Source: Streptomyces aidingensis
GTDB lineage: Bacteria; Actinomycetota; Actinomycetes; Streptomycetales; Streptomycetaceae
Reading direction: 5' to 3'
DNA: 64,000 nt
Assembly (NCBI RefSeq): GCF_900112355.1
Contig: NZ_FOLM01000002.1
Span: 535,953 to 599,952 of the forward strand
Part shown: positions 34,950-44,526 of the stretch, piece after piece
Layout: each line of letters starts with the position of its first letter
Position numbering within the stretch: position 1 is the stretch's first letter
The notes under the pieces: generated by a model
What the model was told of the DNA's origin: nothing
Database searches by the model: none
What the model saw: only the letters and a program-made list of their open reading frames with translations
Program-made: the position numbers and the translations under genes

Positions 34950-35068
34950 CGACAGATTCCTGATCGTCCTTTCCTGAGTGGTCCGACGGCCTCTCCCTCT
35001 TCTAGGGTGGGGCCGTCGGCGCCCGGCCGTGTTGTTCCGGGTGCGGGTTGTGACCGAAGGAGGCGGGC

Positions 35069-35353
35069 GTGGCGGCGGAGATCGACTACGAGCGGCTGGA
35101 CTGGGTCCGGGCCGAGGTGGAGGACGGCAGCGACGAGCACTGCTTCGAGGTGGCCGCCGAGGGCGACCTGGTGTTCATCCGGCAGACCGACGAGCCGGCG
35201 AAGATCGTCACCACCACCCGCGCCAAATGGGACGCCTTCGTGCTGGGCGTGCAGAACAACGAGTTCGACCACTTCGTGGCGGACGTCCCCGGCTACCGGG
35301 CCGGGGTCCCCGGCCCGCCCGGCGGCGGCCCGCACCACACCACCGGCGGCTGA
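35069..35353 (+). CDS. DUF397 domain protein without an XRE partner
   Basis: 94 residues from a GTG with AAGGAGG upstream. The DUF397 core is seen as DWVRAEVEDGSDEHCFEVAA and WDAFVLGVQNNEFDHFVAD. DUF397 proteins usually pair with an adjacent XRE regulator as toxin-antitoxin-like partners in Streptomyces. No XRE gene is here; the nearest DUF397 at 29435 is broken. The Pro/Gly-rich tail is disordered. It is 114 bases before the trypco2 gene. Confidence 0.75.
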   Translation: MAAEIDYERLDWVRAEVEDGSDEHCFEVAAEGDLVFIRQTDEPAKIVTTTRAKWDAFVLGVQNNEFDHFVADVPGYRAGVPGPPGGGPHHTTGG

Positions 35354-35467
35354 CGGAGCCGAACCACCGTGGAACCAGGGATGGTTGCTGCATAAACGCG
35401 GCGGTAGCATCCCAAGGACGCCCGGTCATGGGCAGGTCCGGGCCGTGAGCAACCAGGTGGAGGACGC

Positions 35468-35776
35468 ATGATCGAGCTGGCCGAAATGATCCGTGCCCTG
35501 CGCCAGGAGCTGAACCGGGCGCACGCGGACGGCCGGGACGAGGCCATCCAGTTCGACGTGGGGCCGGTTGAGCTGGAGTCCTCCGTCGTCGTGGACCGTG
35601 AGGCCGGCACCGGGGGCAGAATCCGCTTCCTGGTCGCCGAGGCCGACGGCAGGGGCCGGCTGGCCGACTCGCGCACCCAGCGGATCGCGCTCACCCTTCA
35701 CCCCAGGTCCGTCGGCGCGGACGGCACCGTGAGAACCTTCCGCCTCACCGGCGACGCGCTGGCCGGCGAAGACTGA
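35468..35776 (+). CDS. Trypsin-co-occurring domain 2 (trypco2) protein
   Basis: 102 residues. The helix IELAEMIRALRQELNRAHAD followed by IQFDVGPVELESSVVVDREA and QRIALTLHP is characteristic of trypco2, a small alpha/beta domain that occurs beside trypsin-like proteases and STAND NTPases in predicted bacterial conflict systems. It stops 22 bases before the trypsin-NTPase gene, so co-expression is likely. Its role is thought to be an adaptor or effector-associated partner; no enzymatic motif is seen. Confidence 0.8.
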   Translation: MIELAEMIRALRQELNRAHADGRDEAIQFDVGPVELESSVVVDREAGTGGRIRFLVAEADGRGRLADSRTQRIALTLHPRSVGADGTVRTFRLTGDALAGED

Positions 35777-35798
35777 CCCCCGCCGGGCAGGCCGCACC

Positions 35799-38700
35799 GT
35801 GCTGGAACCCCGGCGGATCGCCCAGATCATCGTCAGGCACCGGAATCAGCCCGAGGGACGCGGCTCCGGATACCTGTTCTCCGCGAACACCGTCCTGACC
35901 GCGGCCCATGTCGTCGCGGGCGGTGACCCGCCGCAGGTGACCGCCCGCTTCGACGCCGGACGCCCGCAGGAGCGCGTGGCCGAGGCCAAGGTGGTCTGGC
36001 AGCACCCCGACCTCGACCTCGCCGTTCTCGCCCTCGCCTCCCGGCCCGGCGGGGAACTGCCGCCCGCGCCGATCGGCCGGATCGGTCCGCACGACGCCAT
36101 GGTGCCCTGCCGGCTCTCCGGCTTCCCGCTCTACAAGGCACGCACCGTGGGCGGGGTCACCTACCGCGACCGGGAACATCTGGAGGCGGTCTGCCCGGCC
36201 CTGGCCAACTCTCGCGAGGGCACCCTGGCGCTGCGCATCGACAACCCTCCGCACCCGCCCGGCCCGCTGTGGAAGGGCATCTCGGGAGCCGCCGTGTTCG
36301 GACACGGCCGGCTGGTCGGCATCGTCACCTCCGCCCGCTCACTGGAACACGGCGCGCTCACCGCCAGCCACATCGGGCGCTGGGCCGAGATCCTGCTCCA
36401 GGAGGACGACGGCGAGAACCTGCTGCGGCGGCTGGAGGAGCTGCTCGGCGGCCACCGCCTGGAGCCCGGCCGACTGCCGGACGTGGCGGACGCGGCGGCC
36501 CGCGCCGCCGCCCGTCTCCCGCCCGGTATCCGGCCGCACTGGCGGCTGGCCCAGCTGCCCGGCCCCCGGCTGCGCCATCTGACCGAGCAGCGGCTGAGTT
36601 TCGTCCGGCCGGAGGACGGACGGCACCGGGCCGATCCGGACCGGCTGTGGGAGTGGCTCTCCGGGGCGGCACCGTCCGGCTCCGGCTATCAGGAGCCGGT
36701 GCGCGGCCTGATGGTCGCCGGCCTGCCCGGCAGCGGCAAGACCCGCACCTGCTTCGAGGTCGCGAGCCGCGCCGAGCGGGACGACTGGCAGGCGTTGCAT
36801 GTCGCGGCCGATGCCCGGGTCTCCGCGGACGACCTGCTGGCCGCCGTGGACGCCGTCCGGGGCCACGACGTGCTGCTGGTACTGGACGATGCCGATGCCC
36901 TCAGCGGGCTCGATCTGGAACGTTTCGCCGAGGAGGCGCCGGAGGTGGTGACGCCCGGCGTCCGGGTGGCCTGCATCGCCGCCGCCCGCTCCTCCGCGGC
37001 GGGCACCGTCGCCACCCAGACCCGGTTCCCGGAGAACTTCGAGACCGTGGCGCTGTGTCAGGACGACGAGCACCAGCGCAGGGTCCACCATCGCATCCTG
37101 GACACCGTGGCCCCGGGCGCGATCAAGGTCTTCGGCCGGGCGGCGGTGGCCGACCACTGCCGGGACCGCCCGGCGCTGGCGGTCATGCTGGCGCAGCGGG
37201 CGGAGGAGGCGGCCCGGGCGGGCCGGCCCCTGGAAACCGCCACGGCCCCCGGTCCCGGACCCGCCGGCGCCGCGCCGCGCCGGTGGATGCGGCAGAACAT
37301 CGACCGTGACCGGGCCCAGCTTTCCCGCTACGGCGGCAACGCCGAGAACACCATGCTCGCCGCGGCCGTCGCCGCGCTGTCCTGCCCGCAGCCCTCGGCG
37401 GCGGTGCACGCCGCGGTGCGTCACTTTCTCGGCCGGCCGGGCGGCCCCGCGCTGGACACCGGCGCCGAGGGGCTGATCAGCAGCCTGGTGAAACTGGGCT
37501 GGCTGGTGCGCTCCGGTGCGGAACTGGACGTGATGCACCACCTGACCATCGACGAGTTCATGCGTCAGGTCTGCGTCCCCGACGACGTCTGGTTCCGCGG
37601 CGAGACCCTCGGCAAGCTGCTCAACGCCCTGCTGACCGACGTGACCACCTTCCGGCTCGCCGCCCGCCAGTTGCGCCGCTGGGCGGGCGACCTCCCGGAA
37701 CCGGACCGCCAGGCGGTCGGGCAGGTATGCGATAACTGGCTCGGTACGCGGGGTTCCGCCGTCGGCGTGCTGCTCACCGACGCACCGGACCACGCCGAGG
37801 CGCGCGCCGCCCTGCTGACCCTGCTGACCGGCGCCCCCTGGCAGTCCGGCACCGTGGCGCAGTGGGACACCGTGGTCGCGCCCTGGCTCGGGGCGGCCGG
37901 GCAGGAGAGTCCGGAGCAGGTGGACGGCCTGCTCACCAGCGCCGTCCGGGACACCGCGGACGCGGTGCCCGAGCCGCTCGCCGCCGCCGCGCTGCAACGG
38001 CTGGGGGAACTGGGCGACCCGGCCGGGGACCCCACCCGGGACCCCACCCGGGGCCGGGGCCGGGGCCGGGGCCTGATGGAGGCACTGCTCCGGGCCAAGG
38101 GCATCTCCGGGCCACTGCGCGACAAGGTCCTGCGGGCCGCCCACGGTCGGCTCGGCCCGAGCGTGGCACCGCAGAACCGTCCGGTGTTCGCGGCTCTGGT
38201 GGACCGGTCCGACCTGTCCGACGGGGCCCGGCGTGAGGTGCTCGGCCTCGGTCTGACCGGAGCCGAGCGCTGGCTCCCGTCGACCGGGGCGGCCCTGCTG
38301 CTGTGGGAGATGCTGCGGCGCCACGACGGCCTGGGCCGCACGGGACTGCGGGACGCCGTGCAGCTGGCCCACCGGTGGCTGCGGGTGCATGGGGACGATC
38401 CCCGCGCCAGCTTTGTCTACACCCCGCTGCTGGAGCTGCCGGACCCCGGGGCGCACGGCGCCGGTTTCGCGGTCCCCGGGGCGCTCAGTTGGCTGGAGCA
38501 CCGCGAGACCTCTCCCGGCGCCGGCTTTGTGCTCCGCCGCCTGCTCCCGCACCCCGGGCTCGGACCGGGGGAACGGGAGCGGGCGGTGGGGCACGCACTG
38601 CGCTGGCTGGCGGACCGCGGTCGCGGGAAGGAGGCATCCTTCGTGCTCGCCCCGCTCCTGTCCCAGCTCGGCGCGGGGCACGACCGGCTGCCCAAGGTGC

Positions 38701-39848
38701 GGGATCACACGCTGGACTGGCTGCGGCGCCACGGCCTGTCCACCGCGGCCTGCTTTGTGTACAAGGCGCTGCTGGAACGCACGGATCTCCCGGAGATCCA
38801 CGACGAGGCCGCCGGTCAAGCCGTCGGCTGGCTCGGACTCCACTGCCGCCGCCGGGACGCCGGCTCCGTGCTGCCGCTGATGCTGGGCCTCAGCGGGCAC
38901 GCACCGGAGACATGTGCCGCCGCACTTGACTGGCTCGAAGAGCACCGCACCTTGCCGGAGGCCACCCACACCCTGGCGCCCCTGCTCTACCAGCGCGCAC
39001 TGGACCCCGGGCAGTCCGGGCGCGCCGCCGGGTACGCGCTCGACTGGCTCGACCGCCACCGCACCGCGAGCGAGGCGTCGTTCGTGCTCAAGCCGCTGCT
39101 GACCCGGCTGCCCGCCGACCGCCTGCCGGAAGCCGTCGCGCACGGGCTGGCCTGGCTTGAGCTGCACGGCGGTCAGGAGGAGGCACGGTTCGTCCTGGGT
39201 GCACTGCTCGACGCGGCCCGTCCCGAGGAGGAACTGCCTGCTCCGCTGCTCGACCACGCGGTCGACTGGCTGCACGGCCGCCCGGTCGGCCAGGATACCC
39301 ACCGGGTGCTGCTGCCGTTGCTGGCCCGCCGGGAACTGAACGCCAAACAGCGCAGGCGGGCGGTGCGGACAGCCAGGGAACTCTCCGAACTCGCACCCGA
39401 CGCCGCCTGGCAGCGGGAGCTGGTGAAGAAGCTGGCGTGGCTGGGCCCACTGCCCGCCGAGCAGGCAGACTATGTCGCCGAACGGGTACGCACGGCGCTG
39501 GCGCCGCCGATCAGTGGCTCGCTCGCCAACGACCTGCTGCCGCCCGCGCTGCGCCGCCGCGATGTGCGCCCCGAGGACGCCCGGCGGTTCGCGGATCTGG
39601 CCCAGGAGTGGCTGGAGCGGAACGTCACCTCCCGCAACCGCGGGCGGGTACTGGCCGCACTGCTGGCCGCGCAGAGCCTCGACCCGGTCAGGCGGCAGAA
39701 GGCCGTGCGCGCCGCCCGGCTCTGGCTGGACGCCGCTCCGGACGACAGCACCCGCATGGCAGGGCTGATCCGCGACCTGACCGCCGGTCATCAGCCGGGC
39801 AGCGCAACGACGGGCGGCGGAACCGACGGGGCCGGTGACACGTCCTGA
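35799..39848 (+). CDS. Trypsin-like protease / STAND-like NTPase / helical-repeat protein
   Basis: 1349 residues from a GTG. Domain order: a trypsin-like serine protease (1-200) with an intact triad (His37 in TAAHVV, Asp73 in DLDLAVLAL, Ser162 in GISGAAVF); a P-loop NTPase (about 300-520) with Walker A GLPGSGKT (308-315) and Walker B VLLVLDDAD (358-366); a helical middle; then at about 860-1330 ten copies of a 38-residue-like unit with core WLxxH...A.FVLxxLL (for example WLDRHRTASEASFVLKPLL). This layout (protease effector, NTPase switch, repeat sensor) matches STAND-type immune NTPases. A trypco2 gene precedes it. Probably a defence or stress sensor that activates its protease; target unknown. 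Confidence 0.85.
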   Translation: MLEPRRIAQIIVRHRNQPEGRGSGYLFSANTVLTAAHVVAGGDPPQVTARFDAGRPQERVAEAKVVWQHPDLDLAVLALASRPGGELPPAPIGRIGPHDAMVPCRLSGFPLYKARTVGGVTYRDREHLEAVCPALANSREGTLALRIDNPPHPPGPLWKGISGAAVFGHGRLVGIVTSARSLEHGALTASHIGRWAEILLQEDDGENLLRRLEELLGGHRLEPGRLPDVADAAARAAARLPPGIRPHWRLAQLPGPRLRHLTEQRLSFVRPEDGRHRADPDRLWEWLSGAAPSGSGYQEPVRGLMVAGLPGSGKTRTCFEVASRAERDDWQALHVAADARVSADDLLAAVDAVRGHDVLLVLDDADALSGLDLERFAEEAPEVVTPGVRVACIAAARSSAAGTVATQTRFPENFETVALCQDDEHQRRVHHRILDTVAPGAIKVFGRAAVADHCRDRPALAVMLAQRAEEAARAGRPLETATAPGPGPAGAAPRRWMRQNIDRDRAQLSRYGGNAENTMLAAAVAALSCPQPSAAVHAAVRHFLGRPGGPALDTGAEGLISSLVKLGWLVRSGAELDVMHHLTIDEFMRQVCVPDDVWFRGETLGKLLNALLTDVTTFRLAARQLRRWAGDLPEPDRQAVGQVCDNWLGTRGSAVGVLLTDAPDHAEARAALLTLLTGAPWQSGTVAQWDTVVAPWLGAAGQESPEQVDGLLTSAVRDTADAVPEPLAAAALQRLGELGDPAGDPTRDPTRGRGRGRGLMEALLRAKGISGPLRDKVLRAAHGRLGPSVAPQNRPVFAALVDRSDLSDGARREVLGLGLTGAERWLPSTGAALLLWEMLRRHDGLGRTGLRDAVQLAHRWLRVHGDDPRASFVYTPLLELPDPGAHGAGFAVPGALSWLEHRETSPGAGFVLRRLLPHPGLGPGERERAVGHALRWLADRGRGKEASFVLAPLLSQLGAGHDRLPKVRDHTLDWLRRHGLSTAACFVYKALLERTDLPEIHDEAAGQAVGWLGLHCRRRDAGSVLPLMLGLSGHAPETCAAALDWLEEHRTLPEATHTLAPLLYQRALDPGQSGRAAGYALDWLDRHRTASEASFVLKPLLTRLPADRLPEAVAHGLAWLELHGGQEEARFVLGALLDAARPEEELPAPLLDHAVDWLHGRPVGQDTHRVLLPLLARRELNAKQRRRAVRTARELSELAPDAAWQRELVKKLAWLGPLPAEQADYVAERVRTALAPPISGSLANDLLPPALRRRDVRPEDARRFADLAQEWLERNVTSRNRGRVLAALLAAQSLDPVRRQKAVRAARLWLDAAPDDSTRMAGLIRDLTAGHQPGSATTGGGTDGAGDTS

Positions 39849-39922
39849 ATCCCAGGAGAAGCCCGGCGCACGGATGCGCCCGTTCTCCCGCACATCAACC
39901 CCGCTGCTGAGGAGAGTCGGAC

Positions 39923-42900
39923 ATGGGCCGTGCCTCCGACTGGTCGCCGTTGGACATGGACTCCGATCCGACTCCTGGTGATCCGTCCCGGATCGAGCGG
40001 TTGGGGAACAAGTTCTCCACGTTCGCGGACGATGTGTTCGAGGCGCTGGGGAAGGTCCGCGCGCTGGGGGAGGACGGCACCCTTGCCTCGTTCGTGGGGG
40101 AGTCGGCCGATGCCTATCAGGACAAGTTCGACAAGGTTCCGCCGAATCTGGAGAAGCTGTACACCTCCTACGATCTGGCGGGGCAGGCGCTGCTGACGTA
40201 CGCGCCGAAGCTGGAGGACGCGCAGCGGGACGCGGACCAGGCGCTGACGGACGCGGAGGACGCGCGGGCGGAGCTGTCCACCGCCCAGTCCTGGCTGGAG
40301 CGGGCGACCTCCACCCTGGAGGACGCGGAGGAGGAGGCCGAGCCGCCGGACGAGGAGGAGGTCTCCGCGCAGGTGCGCCGGGCGCTGTCCGACGCGCAGC
40401 TCGACGCAGGCAACGCCCGGACCGCGGTGGACGACGCCCAGGAGAAGCTCAACGCCGCCATCGCGCTGGCGCAGCAGGCCAGGGAGGCCCGCGAGGAGGC
40501 GGCCGAGCGCTGCATGCGGGATCTGGAAGAGGCGTCCGACGCGGGGATGCAGAACAAGAAGTGGTGGCAGAAGGCCGTCGACTGGGTGGTGGACAACTGG
40601 GACACCATCGTCGATGTCTGCAAGGTCATCGTCGCCGTCGTCGGCATCATCGCCATGATCATCGGCGGCCCGCTGGCGCTGCTGGTGCTGGCCGCCGCCC
40701 TCATCGTCCTCGCCGACACCCTCATCAAATACGCCAATGGGGAGGCCTCACTGTGGGATGTCGCCTTTGCGGCACTTGACTGCATCCCCGGCATGAAGGG
40801 CCTCACCACCGCCGCCGGACTCCTCAAGGGCATCAAATCCGGCATGAAGGGCCTGGCCGCCGGGGCCAAGGGCCTGGGCCAGGCCCTGCGCCGGGTCGGG
40901 CGGGCGGCGGGCGGCAAGGTGTGCAAGACGGACCCCGTGGACATGGCCACCGGTGAGGTGATCCTGTCCGGCGTTGATATGGAACTCCCCGGCGTGCTGC
41001 CCCTGGTGATCGAGCGGCACCATGTCTCCGGCTACCGCGACGGCCGCCTCTTCGGGCCGTCCTGGGCGAGCACACTCGACCAGCGCCTCGTTCTGGACCC
41101 GGACGGGGTGCGGTTCTTCGCCGCAGACGGCATGATTCTCGATTTCCCGGTGCCGTCCGCGGACCCGGAGCAGACCGTGCTGCCGGTGGAAGGCCCCCGT
41201 TATCCGCTGTCCTGGGATGGCCGCCAGGGCGGCACGATGACTGTGCGTCAGCCGGAGACCGGCCGCGTCCTGTCCTTCGCCCCCGTGCCCGGCCGCCCCT
41301 CCGGACAGCTTCCGCTCACGGCGGTCACCGACCGCAACGGCAACCGTATCGAGCTGCGCCACGACGACCAGGGGGAGCCGTGCGAGGCCGTGCATTCCGG
41401 CGGCTACCGGGTGGGCATCACGGTGGCGGACGGGCGCGTCACCGGCCTGCGGCTGCTCAGCGCGCCCGGTTCCCCCCACGTCGTCGGATACGGCTATGAC
41501 CCGGCAGGCAACCTCTCGGAGATCTTCAACTCCTCCGGCCTGCCGTTGCGCTTCCGCTACGACCGGGAGCACCGGATCACCGGCTGGGAGGACCGCAACA
41601 ACACCTGGTACCGCTACACCTATGACGCCGCGGGCCGCTGTGTCGCCACTGATGGCACGGGCGGCTACCTGGCCTCCCGCATCGCCTACGACGACGAAGG
41701 CCACCGGACCCTCTTCACCGACGCCCTCGGCCACACCACCGTCTACCGGTTCAACGACAGCTTCCAGCTTCTCGCCGAGACCGACCCGCTCGGCAACACG
41801 GTTCACCGGGAATGGGACCGCTACGACCGCCTGCTGTCCCTCACCGACGCCCTCGGCCGCACCCAGCGCTACGAGTACGACGACGAGGGCCGGCTGTCGG
41901 CGATCGTGCGCCCGGACGGCACCGCCGGCCGTTTCGAGTACAACGAACTCGGCCTGCCCACCCGGTTCACCGGCCCGGACGGGGCGCCCTGGCGGCAGGA
42001 GTACGACCCGCGGGGCAACCGCACCGCCGCCGTGGACCCGGCCGGCAACCGGACGAGTTTCGCCTATCACCCCGGCGGCGGCCCCGCGGCCATCACCGAC
42101 GCGACCGGCCAGGTGACCCGCATCCGCTGCGACCGCGCCGGCCTGCCGGTCGCGGTGACCGACCCGCAGGGCGCCACCCGCCACTGCCAACGGGACGCGT
42201 TCGGCCGCCCGCTCCGGGTGACCGAGCCGGACGGCACCGCGACCGCATTCGAATGGGACATCGAAGGGCTGCTGCTGCGCCGTACCGACCCGCTCGGCGG
42301 TACCCACCGCTGGGAGTGGGACGCCGAGGGGAACCTGCTCGCACGTACCGACGGGAACGGTGCCACCACCCGCTACGAGTACGGACCCTTCGACCTGCCG
42401 ACGGCCCACATCGGCCCGGACGGCGCCCGTCACACCTTCCACCGCGACGGCGAGCTGCGCCTGGTCAGAGTGACGGACCCGCAGGGCCGGAGCTGGGACT
42501 ACTTCTACGACGCGGCAGGCCGGCAGAGTGCCGAGTCGGACTTCGACGACCGGGTCACCACCTTCGACCGGGACGCGGCCGGGCATCTCACCGCCCGCAC
42601 CGCTCCCACCGGGCAGAGCGTCCACTACACCTACGACATCTGCGGCCGGCTGACGGCGAAGACCACATCGGACGGCGCCACCACCCGCTACACCCTGGAC
42701 GCCGCCGGACGGGTGGTCTCCGCCTCGTCACCGGGCACCGAGCTGCGGCGCACCTTCGACGTCCAGGGCAACATGCTGTCCGAGACCGTCAACGGCCGCA
42801 CCCTGACCTTCGACTACGACGTCCTCGGGCGGCCCCTGACCCGCACCACCCCGTCCGGGCACACCACCGGCCGCGGCTACCGGCCGGACGGCGCCTCCGC

Positions 42901-44503
42901 CTGGCTGGCCACCGGCGGCCGGCGGCTGGAGTACGATCGCGACACCGCGGGCCGGGAGACGGCCCGCCGGATCGACGACGCCCTGCTGTTCACCTGGGAC
43001 CGGGACGCCGCCGGGCGGCCCGCCGGGGAACGGATCGTCCTCGGCGGGCGGACCCTGTACCGGCGCGGCCATGTCTTCCGCGCCGACGGCGCGCCGGCCG
43101 CGCTGACCGAGCCGGCCGGGGACACCCGCTTCTCGCTCGACCCGGCCGGCCGGGTCACCGGGGTCGCCGGCCCCGGCGGACGGCAGGAAAGCTACTCCTA
43201 CGACCCGTCGGGCAACCAGCTCGCGGCACACTGGCACATCCCCGGCCCCCCGGAGGGGAACGGGGAACCCACCGAGGACCCCGCGGCCGGCCCCCGGGAG
43301 TACACCGGAACCCTGCTGACCCGGGCCGGCCGGTACCACTACCGGCACGACGCGGCAGGGCGGATCACCATGCGCCGCCGCACCCGCCTCTCCCGCCGCC
43401 CGGATGTGTGGCGCTACGAGTGGGACGCCGAGGACCGCCTGACCCGGGTCACGACACCGGACGGCACCACCTGGACCTACCTCTACGACCCCTTCGGCCG
43501 CCGGATCGCCAAACAGCGGCTGGCGTCCGACGGGAGCGTCGCCGAGCAGACCCTGTTCACCTGGGACACGGTCACCCTCGCGGAACAGACCACCCGGCAC
43601 GCGGACCGGCCCGGCACCGAGACGGTCACCTGGGACCACGAGGGCCTGGTGCCGGTTGCCCAGACCGAGCTTCGGTCGTCCGGCGACAGCCGGACGGACC
43701 GCGAGGAGCAGGAGGAGTTCGACCGCCGCTTCTACGCGATCGTCTCCGACCTGGTGGGCGCCCCTACCCACCTGATCGACCCGGACACCGGCGAGATCGC
43801 CTGGCAGAGCGGGAGCACCCTGTGGGGGGCCGACACCCGGGCCGCCGACCCGCAGGCCGCCGGCACCCCCCTGCGCTTCCCCGGCCAGTACGCGGACCCG
43901 GAAACCGGCTGGCACTACAACTTCCACCGTCACTACGACCCCGCGACGGCCCGGTACACCGCCCCGGACCCGCTGGGCCTGCTGCCCGCCCCCAACCCGC
44001 ACTCCTATGTCACGAACCCCCACACCGCCGTCGACCCCCTGGGGCTCTCGCCGTGCATGGTCGACCTGTACCACGCCACCCTGTCCAACCACGCGGCCAC
44101 CATCCGGCGCAATGGCATCGACCCCGGCTTCAGCACCCGTCCGACCGACTTCGGACGCGGCGGCTTCTATGTCACCAACGACCTGGGCCAGGCCTCGGAC
44201 TGGGCCCGCAAGCTGGAGCAGCGACGCGGCGGCACGGGCGAGATCCTGCATTTCCGGGTGCCGAGAAGCGAGCTGGAGGCGCTCAACCGCAAGGTCTTCG
44301 ACGGCGCAAGCGCGGAACTCGCCGACTTCATCAAGCATCATCGCAACGGCGGCGGCATGCACAACTTCGACCTGGTGGAGGGACCGATGGTGATGAACCC
44401 CAGGCCCTTCGCCTCCGGCCGCGCCGACCCGGTCTTCGAAGGGCACCAGATCGCCATCTTCTCGCCCGAGGCCGCCGCTCTCTTCAACCGGAGCCTGCAG
44501 TGA
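39923..44503 (+). CDS. RHS polymorphic toxin with DUF3990/ADP-ribosyltransferase-like tip
   Basis: 1526 residues, GAGGAGAG ribosome site. Regions: an N-terminal WXG/LXG-like helical domain and coiled coil (about 15-200), a hydrophobic double helix (about 225-271), a DUF6531 module (DPVDMATGEVILSGVD), about 800 residues of YD/RHS repeats (YDAAGR, YDPSGN, YDPFGRR), and the core-ending PDPLGLLPAPNPHSYVTNP and VDPLGLSPC. The variable tip (from 1379) has LYHATLSNHAATIRRNGIDP, DFGRGGFYVTNDLGQASDWA and EGHQIAIFS, resembling DUF3990 of the ART clan. It should be exported, probably by a T7SS-like route, to poison competitors by ADP-ribosylation (inferred). Confidence 0.88.
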   Translation: MGRASDWSPLDMDSDPTPGDPSRIERLGNKFSTFADDVFEALGKVRALGEDGTLASFVGESADAYQDKFDKVPPNLEKLYTSYDLAGQALLTYAPKLEDAQRDADQALTDAEDARAELSTAQSWLERATSTLEDAEEEAEPPDEEEVSAQVRRALSDAQLDAGNARTAVDDAQEKLNAAIALAQQAREAREEAAERCMRDLEEASDAGMQNKKWWQKAVDWVVDNWDTIVDVCKVIVAVVGIIAMIIGGPLALLVLAAALIVLADTLIKYANGEASLWDVAFAALDCIPGMKGLTTAAGLLKGIKSGMKGLAAGAKGLGQALRRVGRAAGGKVCKTDPVDMATGEVILSGVDMELPGVLPLVIERHHVSGYRDGRLFGPSWASTLDQRLVLDPDGVRFFAADGMILDFPVPSADPEQTVLPVEGPRYPLSWDGRQGGTMTVRQPETGRVLSFAPVPGRPSGQLPLTAVTDRNGNRIELRHDDQGEPCEAVHSGGYRVGITVADGRVTGLRLLSAPGSPHVVGYGYDPAGNLSEIFNSSGLPLRFRYDREHRITGWEDRNNTWYRYTYDAAGRCVATDGTGGYLASRIAYDDEGHRTLFTDALGHTTVYRFNDSFQLLAETDPLGNTVHREWDRYDRLLSLTDALGRTQRYEYDDEGRLSAIVRPDGTAGRFEYNELGLPTRFTGPDGAPWRQEYDPRGNRTAAVDPAGNRTSFAYHPGGGPAAITDATGQVTRIRCDRAGLPVAVTDPQGATRHCQRDAFGRPLRVTEPDGTATAFEWDIEGLLLRRTDPLGGTHRWEWDAEGNLLARTDGNGATTRYEYGPFDLPTAHIGPDGARHTFHRDGELRLVRVTDPQGRSWDYFYDAAGRQSAESDFDDRVTTFDRDAAGHLTARTAPTGQSVHYTYDICGRLTAKTTSDGATTRYTLDAAGRVVSASSPGTELRRTFDVQGNMLSETVNGRTLTFDYDVLGRPLTRTTPSGHTTGRGYRPDGASAWLATGGRRLEYDRDTAGRETARRIDDALLFTWDRDAAGRPAGERIVLGGRTLYRRGHVFRADGAPAALTEPAGDTRFSLDPAGRVTGVAGPGGRQESYSYDPSGNQLAAHWHIPGPPEGNGEPTEDPAAGPREYTGTLLTRAGRYHYRHDAAGRITMRRRTRLSRRPDVWRYEWDAEDRLTRVTTPDGTTWTYLYDPFGRRIAKQRLASDGSVAEQTLFTWDTVTLAEQTTRHADRPGTETVTWDHEGLVPVAQTELRSSGDSRTDREEQEEFDRRFYAIVSDLVGAPTHLIDPDTGEIAWQSGSTLWGADTRAADPQAAGTPLRFPGQYADPETGWHYNFHRHYDPATARYTAPDPLGLLPAPNPHSYVTNPHTAVDPLGLSPCMVDLYHATLSNHAATIRRNGIDPGFSTRPTDFGRGGFYVTNDLGQASDWARKLEQRRGGTGEILHFRVPRSELEALNRKVFDGASAELADFIKHHRNGGGMHNFDLVEGPMVMNPRPFASGRADPVFEGHQIAIFSPEAAALFNRSLQ

Positions 44504-44526
44504 CGACAAACCGCGAGGATCAGCGC

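Noticed and set aside
36339..39893. A 1184-codon open frame on the minus strand
   Set aside because: It mirrors the protease-NTPase gene with Gly/Gln/Arg-rich composition and no family match.
41812..44526. Plus-strand open frame in a second frame through the RHS repeats
   Set aside because: Only its last part (44527-44937) is a real gene; the rest is Arg/Pro-rich shadow of the RHS frame.
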